Shown here: piece by piece, positions 5,928 to 13,345 of the stretch | How positions within the stretch are numbered: the stretch's first letter is position 1 | Layout: every line of letters begins with the position of its first letter | From: a virus | Direction: 5' to 3' (one strand) | Virus record (IMG/VR): IMGVR_UViG_3300037517_000971 | Coordinates: 1-20,746 of that record | Length of the DNA: 20,746 bases | Position numbers and translations under genes: made by a program | The notes under the pieces: generated by a model | The model's database searches: none | Seen by the model: only the letters and a program-made list of their open reading frames with translations | What the model was told of the DNA's origin: nothing

Positions 5928-6566
5928 ATGGCGACTAGTAAACTCAGTGCAGTTAACACTCTGCTCGCCATTATTGGTGAAGCACCTATTAACTCTCTAA
6001 ACCCACCACTAACTGGTGACGCTAGTCTTGCAGAGCGCACCTTGGATGAGGTTAGTCGTGAGGTTCAAGGCGCTGGGTGGTCTTGGAACACGATGCTGTA
6101 TGACTCCATTCCTCTGGACGCTTCTACAGGTCAATCCCAGCTTCCTAGCAACACCTTGGCTGTACGGTTTAACCCGCTGTCGTACCCCTCTCAAAGGTTT
6201 GTTCTTCGCGGTCTTCGGCTTTTTGATCGCCTTAAAAACACATATGACCTGAGGGGTAGTCTCAGTATCAGTGTCACTGGTGGTACTAGCGATCTGGTTG
6301 CTGAGATTGTGGAGGAACTGGAGTGGGACAGCCTGCCTGAGACTGCTCGGCGGTACATTATGATCCGTGCTGGTCGGATGTTCTCTAACCGTGCTGTGAC
6401 CTCTGCCAGTATTGAGAGCTATACGGCTGATGATGAAAAGAACGCTTTGCAAACCCTGAAGCGTACTGAGGACATGGCTCAGAACTACAACTACATCAGT
6501 GGTCCTGATGATATGTACGGTGGCCGTGTGGTTACTACTTTTGGTCCCAACATCCTTGATCGCTGA
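5928..6566 (+). CDS. Tail tubular protein A (gp11-like, tail gatekeeper)
   Basis: At 212 aa it is close to T7 gp11 (196 aa). The protein forms the ring that joins the portal to the tail nozzle. Family-typical features are the start SKLSAVNTLLAIIGEAPINSL, the AERTLDEVSREVQGAGWSWNT segment (about 35-55), a central region with LRGLRLFDRLKNTYD, and the LPETARRYIMIRAGRMFSNRAV helix near residue 145. The ATG lies 10 bases after the terminator T-run and has no Shine-Dalgarno site, so expression depends on terminator read-through or an unseen promoter. It is joined to the next gene by TGATG at 6564-6568, which implies coupled translation of the two tail-tube proteins in fixed ratio. Confidence 0.95.
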   Translation: MATSKLSAVNTLLAIIGEAPINSLNPPLTGDASLAERTLDEVSREVQGAGWSWNTMLYDSIPLDASTGQSQLPSNTLAVRFNPLSYPSQRFVLRGLRLFDRLKNTYDLRGSLSISVTGGTSDLVAEIVEELEWDSLPETARRYIMIRAGRMFSNRAVTSASIESYTADDEKNALQTLKRTEDMAQNYNYISGPDDMYGGRVVTTFGPNILDR

Positions 6567-9500
6567 TGTCACGAGAACTTTTTAGCCAAATCATTGGTCC
6601 CCTTAATAAAGGTGTAAACCAACAAGCTGACAGCTTTGTGCTGCCTGGTTTTGCCAAAGTTCTTGAAAACGCTAACTGCGATCTTGTTGAAGGTCTTAAA
6701 AAGCGTCTTGGTTCTGTGCCTGTAAAGCGTATTGATACGCTGACTAAGAACGCTGGAGGATTGACCCTTACCAACCCCATCAAGTGGAATGAGGCCTGGG
6801 TCTTCGTCTACAACCGCAGTAGTGACGAGCGATTTATTCTCATTGTTGCTGACGACAGCCGTACCGTATCTCGTACTGGGAATATTACTAGTGGTTCTGC
6901 TGTGGTGACTTCTGTCAGTTCTATGACAGATTTGTTTGTCGGAGCTGGTGTAACAGGTAGTGGTGTACCTAGCGGAACCAAAATTGTTGATATTGATACT
7001 GCTGGCTCTCGCATCACTCTCAGCAAAAATGCAACTGCTACAACGACTGGAGTAACGCTGACTATTGAATCAAGCTATACGTTTGTTTCTGGCGTCTCCA
7101 ATGTTGAACCTATTAGCGGTATCCTTCCTTCCGTTGTGCCAGTTGAGCAACCTTTTGCCAACATTACCTCCACCAATCTTGGTTACCTCCGTGGATCTGG
7201 TAGGGCTCGTGATCGGTTTAGGGCTACGTCGTTTCAAGATTACGTCTTTGTAACTAACGTTCAAAAAGAAACTTCCTACGACGCAGCAGAGACTCTTACC
7301 AGATACAACGTCAGCAGCATCAGCTCTGTTTACCGTCCTACCAAAGCTCAGGTGTGGGTCAAGTTGGTTGACTATGACACTGAGTATGCAATCACAATTA
7401 CCTTAGATAACAACGACGTTATCAGAGGCCATTACATCAGCCCATCTTTGACTGATGCTGGCGGTGATCCAAACGTTGTTAGTACTGAAACTATTGCTCA
7501 AAAATTAGTAAGTGCAACTCAAACCATTACTGGTTCACTTTCTATTGGCAGCAGCACCGTTAGCAGCGTCACAGCTACAGATATTGATTCAATTGCCGTT
7601 GGTGAGACCGTAAGTGGTACTGGTATTCCTGCAAATACCTTTATTGGATCTATAGGTACTACAAGCTTTACCCTCGTCAACGAAGCTGGTACAGCCGTAA
7701 ACGCCACTGCCAACGGTTCCCATACTCTGACGATTGGCGATGGTCTCGATCAAGGTGACATTCATAACGAACTGACGTTTACCGTCAAAGACTCTCAAAT
7801 CCTCATTGGCCTTACAAACAGCTCTCGTTACTTCAAAAGCTTTGTAGCTCACGACGCACGAGGCAACACGTTGATGTCTGGTTTTACCAATCAGGTCACC
7901 AGCATCACAGAGCTTCCTCCGACTTCTTGGGAAGGCTATACGGTCCTTGTGGCTCCTGATGGGTCTTCAGGTCAAAGCTCGTACTACCTGACGTTTAACG
8001 CTGAGAACACCACAACTAATGGAGACTTCGGTCGTGGTGTGTGGGAAGAGACTGCTGGGTGGGGTGCTAGGGGGCTCCTAGACGACAACACGATGCCTCA
8101 TGCGTTTATCTATTACAGGAACGCTAATGGCCTTACAAGGTTTACGTTCCAGCCCTTTAGCGGCACAGCCTACACCGACAGCACTGTTTCCTTCACGCTG
8201 CCTGGCTGGGGTACTCGATTAGCTGGTGATGAAGAGGAACTACCTGGACCTTCGTTTGTTGACAGCACAATCAACGACCTTGTGTTCTTTAAAAACCGTC
8301 TTGGGTTTGTCAGTGGTGAAAACGTCATCCTGAGTGAGTCTGGAGACTATTACAACTTCTGGCAACAGTCAGCTCTTCAAGTTGTCGACAGCGATCCTAT
8401 TGACCTTACCGCTGTCAGTAACGACGTTGCTGTGTTGAACTACGCGTTGCAGCAGCAGGACGAACTTGTACTGTTCTCCAACGAAAACCAGTTCCGTCTG
8501 TACTCAGGTGACAACGTTACGTTTAGCCCTGAGACAGCCTCTGTGGGTCGTATCAGCTCCATCAGTATGGAGTCGAAGGTAAAGCCTGAACAGGTTGGTC
8601 CTCAAGTACTGTTCCCTGTCAAAGAGGGTGACTTCACTGGTTTCCACACGTTCATTACGACTGACCGTACCGTTGGTATCAACCTAGGTCAGACCGCAGT
8701 GATTACTGAGACGGTCCCTAAGTACATCCCTAAAAACATTGATTCCCTTGCTGTTAGCCGTACAGACCAGTATCTGGTTGCTCTGAGCAAGGACGATCCT
8801 GATTCTCTGTATGTGTACCAGTTCTTCTGGGAAGCTTCTGGTGGCTCTTTGACCAACAGACAGAACGCTTGGCACAAATGGACCTTCCCAAACAAGAGCA
8901 TTTATTGGTGTGATTTTGTTGAGGGCACCCTGTTTAAGCTGGTGAGCTACGTTAACGGTGCTAACACCGAGTATTACCTTGAGGGCGTTAACGCTTCTAG
9001 GCCGCCTCAAGAAAGCGGAGACCTGTTCCTGCTTGACCGTCAGATCTCCAGCTCGATTACCACTGACATTGGTACCGCGAGTTTTAGCTACTCTGCAGCT
9101 ACCAACAAAACAACCGTTACGTTGCCTTACAGGACTGTTAACACCAGTCAGTTTGTAATTATTAAACAGAACAGTGCAAGTGGTTCGGAATCTGAAAAAC
9201 GTTGGATCGTGGCTAACAACGTTCCTGCAGGTGTTACCAGTTTTGTTTGCGACAGCCTTGGTGATTTCTCAAGTAGCTCTTGGGTCTTTGGTGAGAAATT
9301 TACGTTTACTTACCAACCGCCTCAACTTATGCCGTATAGCAGAACAGCGACCGAGAACACTTTTATTGGTAATCGTACTGGTCGTCTTCAGCTGCGATAC
9401 CTGGATATTTATTACAACGATGCAAGGTACTTCACTGTTGAAGTGAGTCCTAAGCACAGGGATACGGTGACCTATGAGTTTGACCGTAGAGACCCTCTAA

Positions 9501-9679
9501 ACGGAAACATCGTTATTAGCGAGGAAGAGCCGTTTGAGGAGGCCAAGTTTAGGGCTTATATCCAAAGCAAGAATGACCAAGTTACAGTGGAGCTAGTGAA
9601 CGACAGCATCGACCAGGCTAAGTTCATAGCTCTTGAATGGACTGGTCTGTACTTTGACGTAGCGAGGAAGTACGGTTAA
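6566..9679 (+). CDS. Tail tubular protein B (gp12-like, tail nozzle) with two inserted beta-domains
   Basis: At 1037 aa it exceeds T7 gp12 (794 aa). Gp12 forms the hexameric nozzle at the end of the tail tube. The start is family-typical (IGPLNKGVNQQADSFVLPG, then VEGLKKRLGS). So are the central NDLVFFKNRLGFVSGENV, LSESGDYYNFW and VSNDVAVLNYALQQQDELVLF segments and the C-terminal GRLQLRYLDIYYNDA and FTVEVSP. The extra length includes two related beta-rich modules, residues 103-167 and 318-390. Each has S-x-x-V-x-S-V, then V-x-G-T/S-G-[VI]-P, then a TLS/TLV strand, and closes in LTI. These resemble modules common in phage tail and fibre proteins and probably decorate the nozzle surface. The ATG overlaps the gp11 stop, and the stop overlaps the next ATG (TAATG at 9677). 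Confidence 0.95.
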   Translation: MSRELFSQIIGPLNKGVNQQADSFVLPGFAKVLENANCDLVEGLKKRLGSVPVKRIDTLTKNAGGLTLTNPIKWNEAWVFVYNRSSDERFILIVADDSRTVSRTGNITSGSAVVTSVSSMTDLFVGAGVTGSGVPSGTKIVDIDTAGSRITLSKNATATTTGVTLTIESSYTFVSGVSNVEPISGILPSVVPVEQPFANITSTNLGYLRGSGRARDRFRATSFQDYVFVTNVQKETSYDAAETLTRYNVSSISSVYRPTKAQVWVKLVDYDTEYAITITLDNNDVIRGHYISPSLTDAGGDPNVVSTETIAQKLVSATQTITGSLSIGSSTVSSVTATDIDSIAVGETVSGTGIPANTFIGSIGTTSFTLVNEAGTAVNATANGSHTLTIGDGLDQGDIHNELTFTVKDSQILIGLTNSSRYFKSFVAHDARGNTLMSGFTNQVTSITELPPTSWEGYTVLVAPDGSSGQSSYYLTFNAENTTTNGDFGRGVWEETAGWGARGLLDDNTMPHAFIYYRNANGLTRFTFQPFSGTAYTDSTVSFTLPGWGTRLAGDEEELPGPSFVDSTINDLVFFKNRLGFVSGENVILSESGDYYNFWQQSALQVVDSDPIDLTAVSNDVAVLNYALQQQDELVLFSNENQFRLYSGDNVTFSPETASVGRISSISMESKVKPEQVGPQVLFPVKEGDFTGFHTFITTDRTVGINLGQTAVITETVPKYIPKNIDSLAVSRTDQYLVALSKDDPDSLYVYQFFWEASGGSLTNRQNAWHKWTFPNKSIYWCDFVEGTLFKLVSYVNGANTEYYLEGVNASRPPQESGDLFLLDRQISSSITTDIGTASFSYSAATNKTTVTLPYRTVNTSQFVIIKQNSASGSESEKRWIVANNVPAGVTSFVCDSLGDFSSSSWVFGEKFTFTYQPPQLMPYSRTATENTFIGNRTGRLQLRYLDIYYNDARYFTVEVSPKHRDTVTYEFDRRDPLNGNIVISEEEPFEEAKFRAYIQSKNDQVTVELVNDSIDQAKFIALEWTGLYFDVARKYG
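6872..7066 (+). repeat. Inserted beta-domain copy 1 in tail tubular protein B
   Basis: Codes for residues 103-167 (RTGNITSGSAVVTSVSS to TGVTLTI). It shares with copy 2 the order G-x-I/L-x-x-G-S-x-x-V-x-S-V, V-G, V-x-G-[ST]-G-[VI]-P, x-[TF]-x-I, a TL strand, A-T-A and a closing LTI. The DNA similarity is low, so the duplication is old or the two copies were gained separately. Confidence 0.6.
7517..7735 (+). repeat. Inserted beta-domain copy 2 in tail tubular protein B
   Basis: Codes for residues 318-390 (TQTITGSLSIGSSTVSSV to GSHTLTI). It follows the same strand order as copy 1, with VSGTGIPANTFIGSI in place of VTGSGVPSGTKIVDI. The two copies are separated by about 150 residues of gp12-type sequence. 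Confidence 0.6.
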
Positions 9680-10569
9680 TGGCTCAGTCTTTTTCAGAGA
9701 TGTTCTTGTCTCCTGGAACGCAAGCTGCGCTTCAGTTTGGTTTGGGCTTGACTTCTACTGCTTACTCAAAAGCAGCTCTAGCTAAGCAAAGTTGGAGCCA
9801 GTGGGAAAGTGAAACGATAAGCGCTATTAGAAGGGCAACTGAAATTGACAAACAAAATTTCAGGTCTTATCAAGTTGACCTTGAGAACTGGTTTAAGCAA
9901 TCTCAATACGTTGAACAGCTAAGGCAGTATGAATCAAAACTGTCTCAGCAAGCTTCTGAGCTTAAAACCTCAACATCAATTTCTGCCCTTAAAAACCTTG
10001 AAAGGCAGTTTGCTGATCTTGATGCCAAGTTTTATGAAGAAGAAGCTGCAGCAACTATTCAGCTAGAGGCCTCAAGAAACAAATCAATTGCAGATGCAGC
10101 TTCCAAAGTAGCAAGTGGTCAGGTAGGTAGAACTGTTCAGCGTATTAGTAATTCATACCACCAACAGTGGCTGCAAAACGCAAGTAACCGTCAAATCACT
10201 AAACAGTTTCGTATTGCAGATAAGTTGTCTGCTATGGATGCAGCAGCTATTGATGCACAGAACAAAACTAATTCTGTAGCTCTTTATAACCCAAGACCTT
10301 ATGCTGATCCGGTTCAACCGCTAGCACCGATCCCAACTGAAACCTATCTTCCTAAAGAACCTAGTGTTTCTGGTGCTCTTAGTATTCTTGATATTGCTAC
10401 TGCTGGTCTTCAGGCAACTCAAAACTATATTGATATGAGACCGCCTCAAATGACGCAGCAAAGGACAACTACCCCAGTTGCTCCTGCAGCTCCAGCGGCC
10501 CCTGCGGCACCGGCTTCTGGTCAAGTCACTACCATTCCAGTTGTTCCTGCTCAACCTACAGCTCAATAA
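9679..10569 (+). CDS. Internal virion (core/ejection) protein, gp14-like
   Basis: At 296 aa it is longer than T7 gp14 (196 aa). In T7, gp14 is the outermost core protein and, after ejection, forms the channel in the outer membrane. The assignment rests on position between gp12 and gp15 and on the pattern of an N-terminal Gly/Ala helix (about 14-36, TQAALQFGLGLTSTAYSKA), long Gln/Glu-rich helices (45-145), and a gp14-like ASKVASGQVGRTVQRI (140-155) followed by a DAQNKTNS segment. Residues about 265-296 form a Pro/Ala linker (VAPAAPAAPAAPAS). A GAGG at 9664-9667 lies 11 bases before the ATG. The start overlaps the gp12 stop (TAATG). No gp13 homologue is coded between gp12 and this gene. Confidence 0.82.
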   Translation: MAQSFSEMFLSPGTQAALQFGLGLTSTAYSKAALAKQSWSQWESETISAIRRATEIDKQNFRSYQVDLENWFKQSQYVEQLRQYESKLSQQASELKTSTSISALKNLERQFADLDAKFYEEEAAATIQLEASRNKSIADAASKVASGQVGRTVQRISNSYHQQWLQNASNRQITKQFRIADKLSAMDAAAIDAQNKTNSVALYNPRPYADPVQPLAPIPTETYLPKEPSVSGALSILDIATAGLQATQNYIDMRPPQMTQQRTTTPVAPAAPAAPAAPASGQVTTIPVVPAQPTAQ

Positions 10570-10572
10570 ATC

Positions 10573-10576
10573 GAGG
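10573..10576 (+). promoter_or_regulatory. Shine-Dalgarno site for the gp15-like gene
   Basis: GAGG lies 6 bases before the ATG at 10583, in the 13-base gap after the gp14-like gene. This is one of the few late genes here with an independent ribosome binding site rather than an overlapping stop/start. Confidence 0.6.
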
Positions 10577-10582
10577 ACTTAA

Positions 10583-13345
10583 ATGACTAGCAGCTTTGGC
10601 ATCCAGCCTCAACGTCAAGTTCGTGACTACTTCCAAGCTCCTGAGCAACAGGCAGCTCCTGCAGCACCTGCATCGCCTGCTGAAACCCCTCAGCGTCGCG
10701 GTGGAGAAACGCTTGATTTTCAACGGTTTCAACCGGATCAAAAGCTGGCTCAGCAAGTCTCAGCTATTGAGAAATTTACAGAAGTAGCAACTGGCATAAG
10801 CAAATCTTTTGTTGAACAAGAAGCAAAGAAACAAGTAGCTCAAGCTTCACGTCTGTTTGATCAGATTGCCCAGTACCAACTGGATACTCTTGAAATTGGT
10901 GAAGCAGCTAAGCAGCTTCGTAAAAAGGGTAAAAACGACCTTGCTGATCAAGTCGCTTCTACAAACCCTTGGTTTCGCTATGGGTGGCTAAAAAGCAAAG
11001 CTGAGTTTGCAGGACAAAAGACTGCGATTAGTACCCAAAATTGGGTCAACGCTAATCTGTCTGATCTTGAACAAATTGAAGATCCTTCAGATGTAACTCG
11101 GCGTATTCAAGATTATTCACAAACCTATTATCAAAAGAATTATCCAGACATTCCAGTTCAGATGTACTCGGGTCTTGTTGCCCCTGTACTGGCTAAGACG
11201 CTTCCAGCAATTAGTGAAGGTATTTTAGAAAAGCATCTTGTTTGGAAGAAAAAGTTTAATGAGCAACGAGGACGTGAAACTCTTGGCAGTGCTACTTCTG
11301 TTTATGCAGCTGTAGCCAATCAAAGCCGTAGAAATCCTCAACAATTAACTGTTGCTAATCAAGCACTGCAAACACAAATTCTTAAAAGCCAAGAAGACCA
11401 CATTAACGCTGGGTTTAGCCGGGCTGATTGGAAAGACAATGTTCTTATTCCTTGGGTTAAAAACCTTTTCATTGATGCAGACGATAACGGTGTAAACGAT
11501 ATTGTCGATAAAAACCTTGAATCTAATTTTAAAAATGCTCTGAATTTTAAGCTTCCTGGACTTGGAGACATTAGCCTCCTTGACCTTCAGGATCCAGAAA
11601 CAGGTCGATCCATTCGAACCCTAATTACGCAGCAACGTAACGCTGGGTTGGAAATGGAAAGCAAGATGGAGAATATTGCTGAACAAAAGCAATTTAGAAA
11701 CAAGCGAGTCTTTCAAGATGCTCTTGACTTCACGCTTGATCGTGAGCTTTCAGGCTTTGATGGTGAAGAGCGTCTTGATCGTCAACAAAGCTTTTACAAC
11801 CGTATTGAGTCTGCAAGGAGAAACGGTGGCTCAATCTCTTTGCTTGTTCAGGACCCAGAAACAGGACAAATCACCAGAAAGGAATTTCAGGTTCCTTACG
11901 GTTTTACCCTACAAGACGCTAGGAAAAGCACTTTTGGCGAAGGGACTCCTGCTGATCCACGGCAGTTTGGACGTGATCAAGAGGCTGTACGGAAGCTGCT
12001 TATCGACAATCCGATGGCAGACATTCCAGATGACATTCAGCGTAGGTACTACCCAGGTAGTTCTGAGTGGAATTGGTTTAATAGCCAAAAGATGCAATCA
12101 CGGACTAACTTCTCTCAAAAGGAATGGGGTCCTGAAATTAGCGATCTTGAAACCAGTGCTGTCGCTGAAGTAACACGCCTTAACCAAGTAGCTATGGCAG
12201 AGGCTCTTCAAGGTGTTGCAGGCGGTAAAGCTCAGGAGGTTATCAAATCTAAGTACAGAAACGCTTTAAGGCTTCAGAAAGATGAAGCAAGGGAATTTGC
12301 TCGTCGTTTTGCTCGCAGTGAAGTTATTAGTGGTTCTTCTGTAAACCTAAATAATCCAAATTATTGGGACACGGTAATCAAAAACCGTATGCTCAAATCA
12401 ATTGGTGGTAACGAGCTGCTTACTGATCCAAGGCAGATGTTTCCAGGTGCTAAGCGTACAGCGGTTCAAGACCCATATATGTCTGTTATTCGCAATCCAA
12501 ATACTGGAGAAGTTGAAACTGCCCAGCGTCTGTTGCCTCCTGAAGACTTCATTAACGCAAACCAAAGATTGCTTAGCAGCGGCAAGCTTCAGTGGTACTG
12601 GGCTAACCAACCAATGATTAGCAACAACAGTGCTTCAAATTTGGCTACTGGTTTGATTAGTCAAAAACAGTTTTCAACTGAAAGCATTAACGATCTTCGG
12701 GATGGCTTTAATCTTGCTAGCCGCATGAAGCCTGGTTTAACTCTTAAACAGTTTTTGGAAGGTCAATTTAATAAGAAGAACTTTGACATTAGGGGAGCTA
12801 ACAACAAGCCTCTTCCAATGAACCCTGCTCGACTTAGAGAGCTTGAAAACAAACTTGCTTCAACTGCCAGCAAACCTAATGGTACCTGTCAAGTTAAATA
12901 CACTGCGGCTGGTTTAGGTCATCACCACAATCCTGGTGCAGTTGATTTTTGGTGTGAAGACAAAAAGACCAGAAGCATGAAGGTGCCGTTTGCTGCTCCA
13001 GTAAAAATGCAAATTATTGAGGTTAACTTTGCTCCTGGCAACTACGGTAACTATTCAAGAGCTCGTGTTCTTGAAAATTATGGTGGTTTGAGAGCTAGAG
13101 ACATCATCAGTATTGGACACGCTAGAGGCTTTGGTAACCTCCAACCTGGTCGTGTGTTGTATCCAGGTGAGCTTTGGGGATACCAACACGATGAGCGGTC
13201 TTATCGCGTAGGAATTGACCAAGCCAATGGCCCAGGAGCTGGTGTCCACCTGGATATTTCCATCAGTCGAAACGGCAGGAGGCTTCCTCAAGCTGAAATG
13301 CGTAAAATATTTTTAAACACCCTTGTAAATCGGCTGTCTCTGTAA
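10583..13345 (+). CDS. Internal virion protein, gp15-like, with C-terminal M23/LytM-like peptidase domain
   Basis: At 920 aa it exceeds T7 gp15 (747 aa). Gp15 forms the middle core ring and, with gp16, spans periplasm and inner membrane during DNA ejection. Residues 20-40 are a Pro/Ala/Gln linker and most of the rest is helical (about 45-760). The last 150 residues read as a LytM/M23 peptidase in family order. They show HHHNPGAVDF (H780-H782, D788), VPFAAPVKMQIIEV, NYGNYSRARV, SIGHARGFGNLQPGRVLYPGELWGY (H846) and GAGVHLDISISRNG (H889, D891). The motif normally reading HxH is HxD here, and the HxxxD motif has two extra residues. M23 enzymes cut peptidoglycan cross-bridges; activity of this one is uncertain, because Asp may or may not replace the zinc-ligand His. 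The start has its own Shine-Dalgarno site, and the stop overlaps the gp16-like start. Confidence 0.85.
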   Translation: MTSSFGIQPQRQVRDYFQAPEQQAAPAAPASPAETPQRRGGETLDFQRFQPDQKLAQQVSAIEKFTEVATGISKSFVEQEAKKQVAQASRLFDQIAQYQLDTLEIGEAAKQLRKKGKNDLADQVASTNPWFRYGWLKSKAEFAGQKTAISTQNWVNANLSDLEQIEDPSDVTRRIQDYSQTYYQKNYPDIPVQMYSGLVAPVLAKTLPAISEGILEKHLVWKKKFNEQRGRETLGSATSVYAAVANQSRRNPQQLTVANQALQTQILKSQEDHINAGFSRADWKDNVLIPWVKNLFIDADDNGVNDIVDKNLESNFKNALNFKLPGLGDISLLDLQDPETGRSIRTLITQQRNAGLEMESKMENIAEQKQFRNKRVFQDALDFTLDRELSGFDGEERLDRQQSFYNRIESARRNGGSISLLVQDPETGQITRKEFQVPYGFTLQDARKSTFGEGTPADPRQFGRDQEAVRKLLIDNPMADIPDDIQRRYYPGSSEWNWFNSQKMQSRTNFSQKEWGPEISDLETSAVAEVTRLNQVAMAEALQGVAGGKAQEVIKSKYRNALRLQKDEAREFARRFARSEVISGSSVNLNNPNYWDTVIKNRMLKSIGGNELLTDPRQMFPGAKRTAVQDPYMSVIRNPNTGEVETAQRLLPPEDFINANQRLLSSGKLQWYWANQPMISNNSASNLATGLISQKQFSTESINDLRDGFNLASRMKPGLTLKQFLEGQFNKKNFDIRGANNKPLPMNPARLRELENKLASTASKPNGTCQVKYTAAGLGHHHNPGAVDFWCEDKKTRSMKVPFAAPVKMQIIEVNFAPGNYGNYSRARVLENYGGLRARDIISIGHARGFGNLQPGRVLYPGELWGYQHDERSYRVGIDQANGPGAGVHLDISISRNGRRLPQAEMRKIFLNTLVNRLSL
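12881..13342 (+). other. M23/LytM-like domain region of the gp15-like protein
   Basis: Codes for residues 767-920. Matches to the M23 scheme are H782/D788 for HxxxD, H846 for the catalytic His of the YAHL-type motif, H889 for the first His of HxH, and D891 in place of the second. An M15 (VanY-like) reading was considered because of G-A-V-D-F, but the following GNY, GH and P-G-E-L-W-G elements fit M23 better. Confidence 0.62.

Noticed and set aside
12920-12942. M15 (VanY-type) peptidase motif
   Set aside because: HHHNPGAVDF partly fits S-x-H-x-x-G-x-A-x-D, but the Ser and the spacing are wrong. The following GNY, IGH and GVHLD elements match the M23 order.
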